Shown piece by piece: positions 8,367 through 16,159 of a stretch of 64,000 nucleotides of DNA. How positions within the stretch are numbered: position 1 is the first letter of the stretch; every line of letters begins with the position of its first letter. Origin of the DNA: Bremerella sp. JC817. GTDB taxonomy: Bacteria > Planctomycetota > Planctomycetia > Pirellulales > Pirellulaceae. The stretch is taken from positions 124,001 to 188,000 of the forward strand of contig NZ_JBFEFG010000259.1 of NCBI RefSeq assembly GCF_040718835.1, written 5' to 3'. Under the pieces are notes generated by a model. That model did no database searches, was not told the DNA's origin, and saw only the letters and a program-made list of their open reading frames with translations. The translations under genes were made by a program, and so were the position numbers.

Positions 8367-8966
8367 ATGGCGCAGCTGACGGAGTCCGTCGTTCGATTGA
8401 TCGACCAGCTATCCAAGCTGCCGGGCATCGGCCGCAAAAGCGCCGAGCGCGTCGCTTATCACCTTCTGCGAGTTCCCACGGACGAGGCGATGGGCCTCTC
8501 CGATGCCATTCGCGACGTTAAACAAAACGTTCGCTATTGCAGCCAATGCTTCAACCTCTCGGAAGGGGACATGTGCACGATCTGCAGCGATCCTCAGCGC
8601 GACCCCGCGCTGCTTTGCGTTGTTGAACAGCCACGCGACTTGATTGCCTTAGAGCAGTCAGGCGTGTTCCCAGGTCTCTACCACGTACTTCTCGGCCGGA
8701 TTGCTCCGCTGGAAGGCGTTGGCCCAGATCAATTGACCATCGATGCCCTCATCACGCGCGTTGCCAAAGGCACCATTCGCGAGGTCATCATGGCCACCAA
8801 TCCTACGACGGAAGGAGACGGTACAGCGCTGCATATTTCCAGCCTGCTGGCCGATTATCCCGTCAAGTTAACCCGTTTGGCACGAGGCGTGACCGCCGGA
8901 AGCGTGCTCGAGTTCGCCAACAAAGAAGTGCTTGCCGACGCCCTCACCGGCCGACAATCGCTGTAG
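8367..8966 (+). CDS. recR: Recombination mediator protein RecR
   Basis: A 199-residue RecR. Visible in order: helix-hairpin-helix (LSKLPGIGRKSAERVAYHLL, residues 15-34), the zinc finger with C58, C61, C70 and C73, and a Toprim domain starting at LLCVVEQPRDLIALEQSG, with the late motif TNPTTEGDGTALHIS. RecR with RecO loads RecA on gapped DNA. Starts at ATG 8367 after AGAAGGAG (8350-8357). Third gene of the dnaX-ybaB-recR set, 97 bp after ybaB; rpoN follows 63 bp later on the same strand and may be co-transcribed. Confidence 0.97.
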   Translation: MAQLTESVVRLIDQLSKLPGIGRKSAERVAYHLLRVPTDEAMGLSDAIRDVKQNVRYCSQCFNLSEGDMCTICSDPQRDPALLCVVEQPRDLIALEQSGVFPGLYHVLLGRIAPLEGVGPDQLTIDALITRVAKGTIREVIMATNPTTEGDGTALHISSLLADYPVKLTRLARGVTAGSVLEFANKEVLADALTGRQSL

Positions 8967-9029
8967 TCACCGTCGGGGAAATTCCCCAATCCGGCAACGT
9001 TCATCACCATAGCTAATGGAAACATTCCC

Positions 9030-10508
9030 ATGAGAATGTCCTTTGGTCTCGAACAGAAGATGTCCCAGAAGCAGGTTCTGGCTCCACGGATGATCCAGTC
9101 CATGGAGATCCTGCAACTGCCTGTTCTGGCCCTGCAAGAGAAGATCGAGCAGGAGATGAACGAAAACCCCATGCTCGAAGTGCAAGAGCAGGACGGGACC
9201 GATCTGGACGACATGCCGCGCGAAGAGCCTGAGGCTCGCGCCGATTCCGAACAGGAATTTGTCGTCGAAGATGGCAAAGACAACGCCGACGATTTTGAGC
9301 GGCTGCTGGAAATGGATCAGCAGTACCCCGATACGTTCGACGAACGTCCGCAGCGTTCCTCTGGCCAGATGGAAGATGACGCCGAGCGCCGGATGGATGC
9401 CCTGGCCAACGTTCAGTCGCGTCCAGAAACCCTGCAAGATCACCTCGAACATCAGCTTTCTGAACTAACCATCGAGCCGCTGTTGCGGGAATGGGCCGAG
9501 CGGATTATCTCGGCGCTCGATTCGAACGGTTACCTGACCACCAATATCGAAGACCTGCTGCCGGCCGACGCCGACGATGAATTGAAAGAGATCGCCCAGG
9601 AAGGGTTGCATGTCGTGCAGTCGCTCGAGCCAGCCGGCGTTGGTGCTCGCGATTTGCGGGAATGCTTGATGCTGCAATTGGATCCGTCGCGGATGTTCTA
9701 CGATGAACTTCGCGTGCTGATCATGAACCACCTGGAAGACCTGCGCGACAACCGACTGCCGCAGATCCAGAAAGCGACCGGCTTCTCGATCGAGCGTATC
9801 CAGGCTGCCTGGAGCGAACTGCGTCGCCTCGATCCGAAACCAGGTTCGGCCTACAACGATGCCCACGTCGCCAACGTGATTCCCGACTTGATGCTGGAAA
9901 TTGACGAAGAAGGGAAGTACATCGTTCAGGCCGAAGACCGCGATATTCCGCAACTGCGAATCAGCAACTACTATCGCGAACGTCTTTCGAGCCCAACCGC
10001 CACGCGGGAAGAAAAAGAGTTCATCAAGCGCAAGCTGAACGCGGCTCAGTGGCTGATCGATGCCATCGTGCAGCGCCAGAACACCCTTAGCCGCGTTGCC
10101 CAGGCCATCGTCGATTATCAAACCGATTTCATCGACAACGGTCCCGAGCACATCACGCCGCTCAAGATGCAGCAGATCGCCGACCAGGTTGGCGTGCACG
10201 TCACCACGGTCAGCCGTGCGGTCGACGATAAGTACATTCAGACGCCACGTGGGATCTTCGCGCTGAAAGCGTTCTTCGCGGGTGGTACCGTCAACGAAGC
10301 TGGCGAGGAAGTGACCTGGGACCAGATTCGTCTGCGTCTGCAGGAAGTGATCGACAACGAGGACAAAGCCAAGCCTCTTTCCGACGACGATCTGGTGAAG
10401 AAGCTGAAAGACGACGGCTTGAACGTCGCTCGTCGTACGGTCACCAAGTATCGCAAGAAGATGGGCATCCCCAGTTCGCGTCAACGTCGCGATTGGTCGA
10501 AGAAATAA
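9030..10508 (+). CDS. rpoN: RNA polymerase sigma-54 factor
   Basis: A 492-residue RpoN. Region I is recognisable in SFGLEQKMSQKQVLAPRMIQ and the Gln/Leu-rich QSMEILQLPVLALQEKIEQE; an acidic region II follows (about residues 50-110); the core-binding domain covers ~120-300; the helix-turn-helix is around HVTTVSRAVDDKYIQTPRG; and the RpoN box is ARRTVTKYRKKMGI near residues 470-483. It directs RNA polymerase to -24/-12 promoters with AAA+ activators. Start ATG 9030; ATG 9036 is an alternative. No convincing -24/-12 promoter was noticed elsewhere in the window. Confidence 0.97.
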   Translation: MRMSFGLEQKMSQKQVLAPRMIQSMEILQLPVLALQEKIEQEMNENPMLEVQEQDGTDLDDMPREEPEARADSEQEFVVEDGKDNADDFERLLEMDQQYPDTFDERPQRSSGQMEDDAERRMDALANVQSRPETLQDHLEHQLSELTIEPLLREWAERIISALDSNGYLTTNIEDLLPADADDELKEIAQEGLHVVQSLEPAGVGARDLRECLMLQLDPSRMFYDELRVLIMNHLEDLRDNRLPQIQKATGFSIERIQAAWSELRRLDPKPGSAYNDAHVANVIPDLMLEIDEEGKYIVQAEDRDIPQLRISNYYRERLSSPTATREEKEFIKRKLNAAQWLIDAIVQRQNTLSRVAQAIVDYQTDFIDNGPEHITPLKMQQIADQVGVHVTTVSRAVDDKYIQTPRGIFALKAFFAGGTVNEAGEEVTWDQIRLRLQEVIDNEDKAKPLSDDDLVKKLKDDGLNVARRTVTKYRKKMGIPSSRQRRDWSKK

Positions 10509-10930
10509 TCGCGAACCACCTGCTGGTTTCGCCTGATCGTGGGCAATGGTCTGCCGGGGGATCTTCATCGAACCCTCCGCCGACCATTGCCTTCTTTCTT
10601 TTCTTGTTGGGCCCAATCCGGGCAGACGCATCTTCAGCCAAAGACCGTGCTAGATGTTCCGCATTTAGCGGCAAACCGGTTTAAGCCGCTCGATTCGATT
10701 GTATATCGCAGCGACTTTCGATTGATCGGCTCCCCCTCAGAAGCACGATTCCACTAGCAACGATCAGAGGCATTGCACGTGCTAGCACGGCCTTGCCGCT
10801 AGCAACGATCTATTGGGCGAAGGGAGCCTGGTGACGTGTCGACGGACGGCACTCCTTGGCCATTGCCCCCAACCTGACCCCACGCAAGGAAGCGGTCTGT
10901 CGGACGCGGACTGCCGAAAGGAACTCGGAC
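10509..10930. other. Intergenic region between rpoN and the outer-membrane genes
   Basis: Apart from the hairpin near 10542-10591 it holds two direct copies of CTAGCAACGATC (about 10754-10765 and 10799-10810) with GCTAGC nearby. These could be binding sites upstream of the outer-membrane gene at 10931. No gene is supported here. Confidence 0.4.
10542..10600 (+). terminator. Probable terminator after rpoN
   Basis: GGCAATGGTC (10542-10551) pairs perfectly with GACCATTGCC (10582-10591), followed by a pyrimidine-rich, T-rich tract. The loop is long (30 nt), so it may be a bipartite hairpin; 34 bp after the rpoN stop. Confidence 0.5.
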
Positions 10931-12052
10931 ATGAAAGTGCGGCATATCTTTCTGACATCGATGGCATGGTTCGGAGCGACATGGGGCGTTTGCCTGCACG
11001 CGGAAGACGAACTGTTCCGACCGATCTACCTTGCCGAAGAGCGTCTCGAAGCGCCTGCGTCTTTCGAGAGGATGGCCAGCTTCAACGCCGACTCGGCTCA
11101 GCCGATGTACGCACCGGCTCCGGTAACTTCGTATTGCCACGAAGGATGGCGACTCGGAGTGGAAGCGACCTTCCTGGCGCCGATGGGTGGCAATCAACAG
11201 ACCTGGTCGCTGGTCAACGAGCAGACCTCGATGGTCAACAGCTTCGCGACCGATGCCCATGGCATCGAAGGCCTGGTTCCGGCCCCTCGTTTCTGGGTTG
11301 GCTATGTTTGCGGTAACGGCTGGGGCGTTCAGGCCCGCTACTGGGAACTGAATACGAGCTCGAACTATAGCGAACCGTTCTTCACCTTGGGGGAAGACTA
11401 CGGTTACTCGTCGAGCACCAACCTCGAGATGTACGCCTTCGACCTGGAAGTGGTCAAAGAGTTCTGCATCTACGACTGGAACATGGTTGGTACGTTTGGC
11501 TATCGCCATGCCTTGCGAGACTACAACGAAACGACCAACACACTCGCCTCGATCAATCGGGGTGGCGGCGGCACCGATTTGTTTGCCGGGACCGCTTCGG
11601 GCATTTCGCTGTTTGAAGGAGATGGTCTCACCTTCTCCCTTTCAGGCTACCGTTGTTCGAGCTGCTGCTATGGACTGCAGTGGTTCTGGAACGCTCGCGG
11701 TTCGGTGCTGTTCGGCGATTCGCGGGTCGGTGCCCAGACAAGTTCCGTGCTCAATAGCCCCGGCGGCGATGTCTTTCAGACCAATGGTGGTTTCGCCGGA
11801 GACTCCGATTCACTGTGGATCGCCGAGTTCCAGGTCGGTGCCCAGTGGTCGGCTCAATTGAAGTGCCTGCCAGGACGCTTCTTCGTCCGCGGTGCGTTTG
11901 AATATCAATACTGGGGCGAAGTGGGTGCCGGTGCCGGAGCGACCTCGACCGCCGGAGAAGCGGGCGTCGGCTCGCTGACGATGAACTCGCTCGCTCCGAA
12001 CGATTCGCTCGACCTGGTCGGTTTCGCGATCTCGACCGGAATCGTCTGGTAG
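10931..12052 (+). CDS. Secreted outer-membrane beta-barrel protein (unknown family)
   Basis: A 373-residue protein with a signal peptide (KVRHIFLTSMAWFGATWGVCLHA) and then alternating aromatic/small-residue strands ending in the motif LDLVGFAISTGIVW, a C-terminal strand with terminal aromatic residue as in outer-membrane barrels. Its layout (GWRLGVEATFLAP..., PRFWVGYVCGNGWGVQARYWEL, long acidic loops) resembles the planctomycete porin-like proteins loosely related to Legionella major outer-membrane protein. Four cysteines in YRCSSCC suggest a disulfide loop. Start at ATG 10931 rather than the upstream in-frame extension because the signal peptide begins there. First of three same-strand genes, followed 89 bp later by another barrel. 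Confidence 0.75.
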   Translation: MKVRHIFLTSMAWFGATWGVCLHAEDELFRPIYLAEERLEAPASFERMASFNADSAQPMYAPAPVTSYCHEGWRLGVEATFLAPMGGNQQTWSLVNEQTSMVNSFATDAHGIEGLVPAPRFWVGYVCGNGWGVQARYWELNTSSNYSEPFFTLGEDYGYSSSTNLEMYAFDLEVVKEFCIYDWNMVGTFGYRHALRDYNETTNTLASINRGGGGTDLFAGTASGISLFEGDGLTFSLSGYRCSSCCYGLQWFWNARGSVLFGDSRVGAQTSSVLNSPGGDVFQTNGGFAGDSDSLWIAEFQVGAQWSAQLKCLPGRFFVRGAFEYQYWGEVGAGAGATSTAGEAGVGSLTMNSLAPNDSLDLVGFAISTGIVW

Positions 12053-12141
12053 TCCACCTCGCCTGATTGAAACGGGCCTCGTTTCCAAGACATGGATGCA
12101 CACAAGTCCGCCGAGAGCGGCCTTCCTGAAGGATCGATACG

Positions 12142-13296
12142 ATGACTCGTACAACGCCCCACTGGCAACACTGGCTCGGCAAAGCGGCATGGGCCGCGCT
12201 GGGCTTGCTGGCCAGTTTCGGAACCGAGGCAAAAGCCCAGTGGAATTTTCCCACGGCCGATCCCTATCACACCGACGAGCCGTTGTTCGTGGCAGCCTCG
12301 TTTGAGGATCCTTCGCACGTCTGGGAGTATGGTTCCTCGTCGATCATGCCAGTCGTCGCGCTCCTACAAGAGCCAGCCCCGCTCCCTCCGCCGATGCCAA
12401 GTCTGACCGACCCGGTTCCTACGGAAATTGTTCCTTCCCAGGTTCGCGACGATCAGCAATATGGCGAAGAGCTGGAAGACTTCAACATCCAGTTTCTGCG
12501 AACCGCCAGCGTGCTGCTGCAGCCAGGCCAATGGCAGATGGATCTTGGGCTGGCCTATGCCAAAGATGACTACGATTTCCCGATCACCGTCGCGCCCTCC
12601 GGCGTGGCCCGAGCCAACATTCGTCGGCGAACGCTGCAAGTTCCTTTCGCCTTGCGTTACGGCCTGACCGATCGCATTCAGTTGTCGGGCAGCCTGCCCA
12701 TTGGCTGGTCGCACCAGGAATACTCGTCGCTCGGCTTGTTCGACGACACGAGCTCGAAGGGCGGAATCGGCGACCTTGAACTGGGCGTGAATCTGCTCTG
12801 CCGCGAAGGTTGCTATGGCTATTCGCCCGACGTGATTTTGAGCTTCGGCCTGACCATGCCAACCGGCGATGCCGAGTTCCCCACGACTGGCATTTCGCAG
12901 GCCTCGCTTGCCAATGGCGTGTGGGCTCCTTCGGTCCAACTGCTGGCCATCCAGCGGTACGACCCGATCATTTACTTCTACGGCGTTGGCTATCGTTACC
13001 AGGCCAAACGAGAGTTCGGCGATCGAGATGTCTTCTTCGGCCATCAGATCACCTACAACTTCGGTGTCGGCTTCGCAGTCAACGACCGGATCACGCTCAG
13101 CACGGCGTTCCTTGGGCTTTATCAAAGCGAAACGCAGATCGATGGAGTCGGCGTGCCAGGTTCGATGCGGGAACCGCTACGTCTTCGCTTCGCCGCGACG
13201 ACTTACCGTTGTGGCCGCATCGTCGAACCGTTCGCCGAAATCGGCATGACGGAAGATGCTGCCGACGCGGTCGTTGGTATCGTGTGGACGCTGTAG
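12142..13296 (+). CDS. Outer-membrane transporter-like beta-barrel protein (phenol MetA/FapF-like)
   Basis: A 384-residue protein with a signal peptide ending at EAKAQ (about residue 33), a low-complexity acidic/proline-rich region (residues ~75-110), then a barrel. The segment TASVLLQPGQWQMDLGLAYAKDDYDF, repeated aromatic strands (PFALRYGLTDRIQLSGSLPIG; SPDVILSFGLTMPTGD) and the terminal strand AADAVVGIVWTL are typical of the family annotated as 'MetA-pathway of phenol degradation/transporter', to which I believe the amyloid-secretion pore FapF is related. Only 20 bp separate it from the downstream C39-type peptidase, so the two are probably translated from one mRNA. Confidence 0.72.
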   Translation: MTRTTPHWQHWLGKAAWAALGLLASFGTEAKAQWNFPTADPYHTDEPLFVAASFEDPSHVWEYGSSSIMPVVALLQEPAPLPPPMPSLTDPVPTEIVPSQVRDDQQYGEELEDFNIQFLRTASVLLQPGQWQMDLGLAYAKDDYDFPITVAPSGVARANIRRRTLQVPFALRYGLTDRIQLSGSLPIGWSHQEYSSLGLFDDTSSKGGIGDLELGVNLLCREGCYGYSPDVILSFGLTMPTGDAEFPTTGISQASLANGVWAPSVQLLAIQRYDPIIYFYGVGYRYQAKREFGDRDVFFGHQITYNFGVGFAVNDRITLSTAFLGLYQSETQIDGVGVPGSMREPLRLRFAATTYRCGRIVEPFAEIGMTEDAADAVVGIVWTL

Positions 13297-13316
13297 TCGA
13301 ACCGAAGGAGCTTCGC

Positions 13317-14033
13317 TTGAGATACCTTGCCGTCGACAAACTGATCCCACTGCTTGCCTTCTGCGGAGTGCTTTGGTGCTGCCAGTCAGCCCACGCCCAG
13401 CTTGGCCCGCCGGTACGCAATCGCGAGCATACCATCCAGGCTTATGCCCGAACCTGGAAAGATATTCGCGATCAGAACATCGTCAAGCAGAAGCGAGATT
13501 ACTCGTGCGGCGCAGCGGCGCTCGCCACAATCTGCCGCTATTACTGGGGCGATCCGGTCACCGAGACCCAGGTGCTGAAGGTGGTCGAAGGCAACCTCAC
13601 ACGGGAAGAACTGCAGGAACGTTTTCAGAACGGGCTCGCTATTTCGGACTTGCGATTGGCGGCGGTCAAGCTCGGCTACCTGTCGACGATCGGGCGGCTG
13701 AGTATGGAAGAACTGCAGAAGGTGAAGGTCCCGCTGATCGTGGCGATTCGCCTGGAAGAAACGAATCACTTCGTCGTCTATCGCGGCCAGGCCAACGGCT
13801 GGGTCTTCTTAGCGGACCCGGCGCGAGGCAACTTGCGAATCCCGCAATTTCAGTTCGAATCGCAATGGATCGAGAACGCGGTCCTGGTGGTCGCCCAGAA
13901 AGGGAAAGCCCAGTCCGACAAATCGCAACTGGGGATCACGCACGAAGAAATGAGCCGCGGCTGGGTCGACGATCAAATCATTCGCACCTTCCCTGAGAAG
14001 CCGTTCAAGCTTTACTTCCGCAGCATCCCTTAA
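13317..14033 (+). CDS. Secreted C39-family cysteine peptidase-like protein
   Basis: A 238-residue protein with signal peptide (LIPLLAFCGVLWCCQSAHAQ). The peptidase C39 catalytic set is complete: oxyanion Q58 and C64 in KQKRDYSCGAAALATICRYY, H151 in ETNHFVVYRG and D167 in LADPARGN. C39 domains cleave leader peptides after Gly-Gly-type sites; stand-alone secreted forms such as FapD work with an outer-membrane pore. Start is TTG at 13317, chosen for the AAGGAG site 7 bp before it and because the signal peptide begins there. Follows the barrel gene by 20 bp and ends just before a strong bidirectional terminator; the facing gene encodes a possible substrate. Confidence 0.85.
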   Translation: MRYLAVDKLIPLLAFCGVLWCCQSAHAQLGPPVRNREHTIQAYARTWKDIRDQNIVKQKRDYSCGAAALATICRYYWGDPVTETQVLKVVEGNLTREELQERFQNGLAISDLRLAAVKLGYLSTIGRLSMEELQKVKVPLIVAIRLEETNHFVVYRGQANGWVFLADPARGNLRIPQFQFESQWIENAVLVVAQKGKAQSDKSQLGITHEEMSRGWVDDQIIRTFPEKPFKLYFRSIP

Positions 14034-14071
14034 CGCCCTGGGCGGTGGGAAGCACTCAAGAAACGAAAAGA

Positions 14072-14110
14072 GGCCGCATCGGATGGTTCGATGCGGCCTT
14101 CTTATTTTTT
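14072..14110. terminator. Bidirectional intrinsic terminator
   Basis: GGCCGCATCG (14072-14081) pairs perfectly with CGATGCGGCC (14089-14098) around a 7-nt loop. A T-tract follows on the plus strand and an A-rich stretch (AAACGAAAAGA) precedes it, giving a U-tract on the minus strand. It ends both the peptidase operon and the convergent secreted-protein gene. Confidence 0.9.
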
Positions 14111-14127
14111 ACGATCGTCCGATTCGC

Positions 14128-14532
14128 TTAGCGACCGGCGAAGGCCCACGAGCTGCCAGTGGCGAAGGTGCCAGCGGTGATGGTGGTGCCGAACGAGCCG
14201 ACGAATGGAACCGTTTGGATGTTGCTGTAAGTGAAACCGGTTTGGCTGGTGTTGCCGCCGGCAGCGAAGTCGACGCCAGGACCGAAGTCGCCAGCGGCGT
14301 AGCCGGTGGTCTGCGTGGTGCCGAACCAACGCGAGGTACCCAGACCAAATGCAATGGCGAACGTACCACGGACGTTCTTGCCTTCTTCGTCACTCATCAC
14401 TTCGATGCCCGACAGGCCCATCGAGGCCAACGTGGCCTGATCAACGTTGCCATTCGGTTCCGCAGCGCGTGCTTCCGACGCGAACGAAATCGATACCAGG
14501 GTAACAGCCAGCAGACATGCCAAAGCTTTCAT
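14128..14532 (-). CDS. Small secreted protein with SDEEG..VRG leader-like motif
   Basis: A 134-residue protein with a Sec signal peptide (cleavage likely after ARA, residue 23), an N-terminal segment NGNVDQATLASMGLSGIEVM, the motif MSDEEGKNVRG (residues 46-56), and then a Gly/Thr/Ser/Phe-rich region of ~78 residues with almost no charge. The motif resembles the ELSDEEL..V.GG end of double-glycine leaders cut by C39 peptidases, and similar SDxEG..VRG peptides occur in planctomycetes. I infer a processed secreted peptide or amyloid-like protein, possibly a substrate of the convergent C39-like enzyme. Strong GGAGAAG ribosome site before ATG 14532. Function unproven. Confidence 0.7.
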   Translation of the reverse strand: MKALACLLAVTLVSISFASEARAAEPNGNVDQATLASMGLSGIEVMSDEEGKNVRGTFAIAFGLGTSRWFGTTQTTGYAAGDFGPGVDFAAGGNTSQTGFTYSNIQTVPFVGSFGTTITAGTFATGSSWAFAGR

Positions 14533-15007
14533 GTAATTCTTCTCCGCAAGTTAGAAATATGAGGTGAGCAAGTTCAGGCACGACCCCATCGCTCGAGATC
14601 CCCCTGAATGACTACTGCCAATCAACATCTGCTGATTCTAATTACGGGTCCACCTATCCCGATGGGAGAAAATAGGGGAGTTTTGGCAATTTCCCGGATT
14701 CCTCCTAAGATGCCGGCACAACCGGATCACCGCCGCAAAGAGGCCCATTGGGGCGTATAGAGGCACAGACAACCCCTTACACCGCAAGCTTTTAGATCAC
14801 AGCTCGCTGATATCAAAACCGCTCGATTGATCGATCCAAGTGGCGAGTCCGCGAAAGCCGGGTCCGGAGAGCAGCGACCCCCATGGCTTCATTCCAGAGT
14901 AATTCGAGCCCTGGCCGGCTCAAGCCTGCAGAACAATTTTGAGTTCGATTTCTTCGCCCAGGGGGACTTCGGCTGGGGTGACACTGGCAGGGTAGTTAAG
15001 AATCTGT

Positions 15008-15030
15008 GTGCCACTGGCCTCTGGCCAGTG
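15008..15030 (+). repeat. CACTGGCC/GGCCAGTG palindromic repeat, copy A
   Basis: The 23 bp here are the exact reverse complement of 15146-15168; each is itself nearly palindromic (CCACTGGCC-TCT-GGCCAGTG). Short GTGCCACTGGC-type palindromes are common intergenic repeats in planctomycete genomes. Confidence 0.75.
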
Positions 15031-15145
15031 CAAGGCAGGTGCAGGTGTTTTTCACAAGCGATTTGACCTGGCCAGAGTCGATTCCAATTCGGCTCGCTGC
15101 TGCAAACCCAAGCAAGAGATTATTGAGGCTCTCCTCGCTGCTTCA

Positions 15146-15202
15146 CACTGGCCAGAGGCCAGTGGCACACGTACGATGCGGACGTTGGAATGGATCGTTG
15201 CC
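15146..15202 (-). repeat. CACTGGCC palindromic repeat, copy B with tail
   Basis: The 15146-15168 part is an exact inverted copy of 15008-15030. From 15156 to 15202 it is also a direct repeat of 15514-15560 (shared GGCACACGTACGATGCGG-type core), so the repeat unit is larger than the palindrome. Confidence 0.7.
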
Positions 15203-15260
15203 AGTGCTAAGCTGCCCGGGAAGCAATCTCTGGAACCGATGGAATCGAGGTCCCAAATAG

Positions 15261-15467
15261 ATGAGCATGGTGATGAAAGCCAAGTACAACACTTTCGAGT
15301 TTGTGATCGAGTAAGATCATCCTGAAGTGGGCGTCTATCTGTACGTTTATCAGGATGGAAAGTGTGTTCGCGACTTCCTGCAAAACGACAAAGCAACCTG
15401 CACTGAAATTGCATTCGAGGAATTTGGCGTTCCCAAAGAACTTTGGTGCGATATATGCGATGACTAA
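15261..15467 (+). pseudogene. Small conserved protein gene with an in-frame TAA
   Basis: Starting at ATG 15261 the frame reads MSMVMKAKYNTFEFVIE, hits TAA at 15312-15314, then continues without interruption as DHPEVGVYLYVYQDGKCVRD...EFGVPKELWCDICDD to a TAA at 15465. The whole resembles a ~60-70-residue family of unknown function found in many bacteria (VGYYLYVY.dG.C..D.LQ). Too short and broken for normal gene calling. A single nonsense change within otherwise coherent sequence implies recent loss; it lies between two copies of a 47-bp direct repeat. Confidence 0.65.
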
Positions 15468-15513
15468 AATCGGCGGTGTGGCACTTGCGCATGATTAAGA
15501 TTCTGTCTGCCAC

Positions 15514-15560
15514 AGGCCAGTAGCACACGTACGATGCGGCAGCTGGAATTGGTCGTCGCC
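15514..15560 (+). repeat. 47-bp direct repeat, copy C
   Basis: Matches 15156-15202 with about seven differences by eye. The palindrome here is damaged (CCACAGGCCAGTAGCAC). Together with copy B it brackets the decayed small gene at 15261-15467. Confidence 0.65.
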
Positions 15561-15625
15561 TTAGCGAACGACGTTTCCGACCGCCACAATCTTTGCAGCT
15601 TCCTTCATGCGTCCATGAGTTTCCT

Positions 15626-16159
15626 ATGTTCTATTCATTCGCAGATGCCAAACGAATCGTTCAGGCACACGCCGGCCATGGGGTTGCTGAGGGTGGCCGT
15701 TCGATTATCGATCAGGTTCGGCCTTACTCTGGCGTGGAAGAAAGCGACTTTCACGAGTTAATGCTCGCCTTGATCAGCGTCCACGATGCTTTGGGAGCGG
15801 AACGGATCGATCGTGAGTTGGCCCTGGCCTGTTGGGACTTTAGCCGCCGGATGGGATGGATCGTCAAAACGCTGCAGGCGAACAAGGTGGTTACACCGCA
15901 GAAAGCCGAGACGCTGACGACCTGGGGGAACTGCGTCGAGTCATTCTGTATTGGCAGCTTATATCCCTGGGGCCTGGGCGCCTGCTTGATGAACTTCATC
16001 GAGTACGTCGGCAGCGATCTTTGCGAACAGCCCGTGACCTATCGCGATCTGCTGCCACTCTTCGACGAGTTGTTGGTCGAGGCCAACTTCGAGTTGGAAC
16101 CGCTGCTACATACGGCGATCGCCGCGATTCAAAAGGATCGGCCTGCTACACAACCTTAG
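15626..16159 (+). CDS. Hypothetical helical protein
   Basis: A 177-residue soluble protein I do not recognise. It is mostly alpha-helical by appearance (MLALISVHDALGAERIDRELALACWDF; TYRDLLPLFDELLVEANFELEPLLHTAIAAI), without signal peptide or transmembrane segment, and contains SLYPWGLGACLMNFIEYVG in the middle. Codon use is normal and the coherent length supports a real gene. I choose ATG 15626 (MFYSFADAKRIV) because the upstream part of the frame falls within repeat-associated sequence. The 3' end overlaps the convergent phosphatase gene by 14 bp. Confidence 0.7.
   Translation: MFYSFADAKRIVQAHAGHGVAEGGRSIIDQVRPYSGVEESDFHELMLALISVHDALGAERIDRELALACWDFSRRMGWIVKTLQANKVVTPQKAETLTTWGNCVESFCIGSLYPWGLGACLMNFIEYVGSDLCEQPVTYRDLLPLFDELLVEANFELEPLLHTAIAAIQKDRPATQP

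Larger units (their letters stand above)
14533..15260. other. Intergenic region rich in repeats
   Basis: About 730 bp. It should contain the promoter of the minus-strand secreted-protein gene; no clear -35/-10 can be assigned. The right part (15008-15202) holds a pair of inverted GCCACTGGCC repeats described separately. No gene is supported. Confidence 0.5.
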
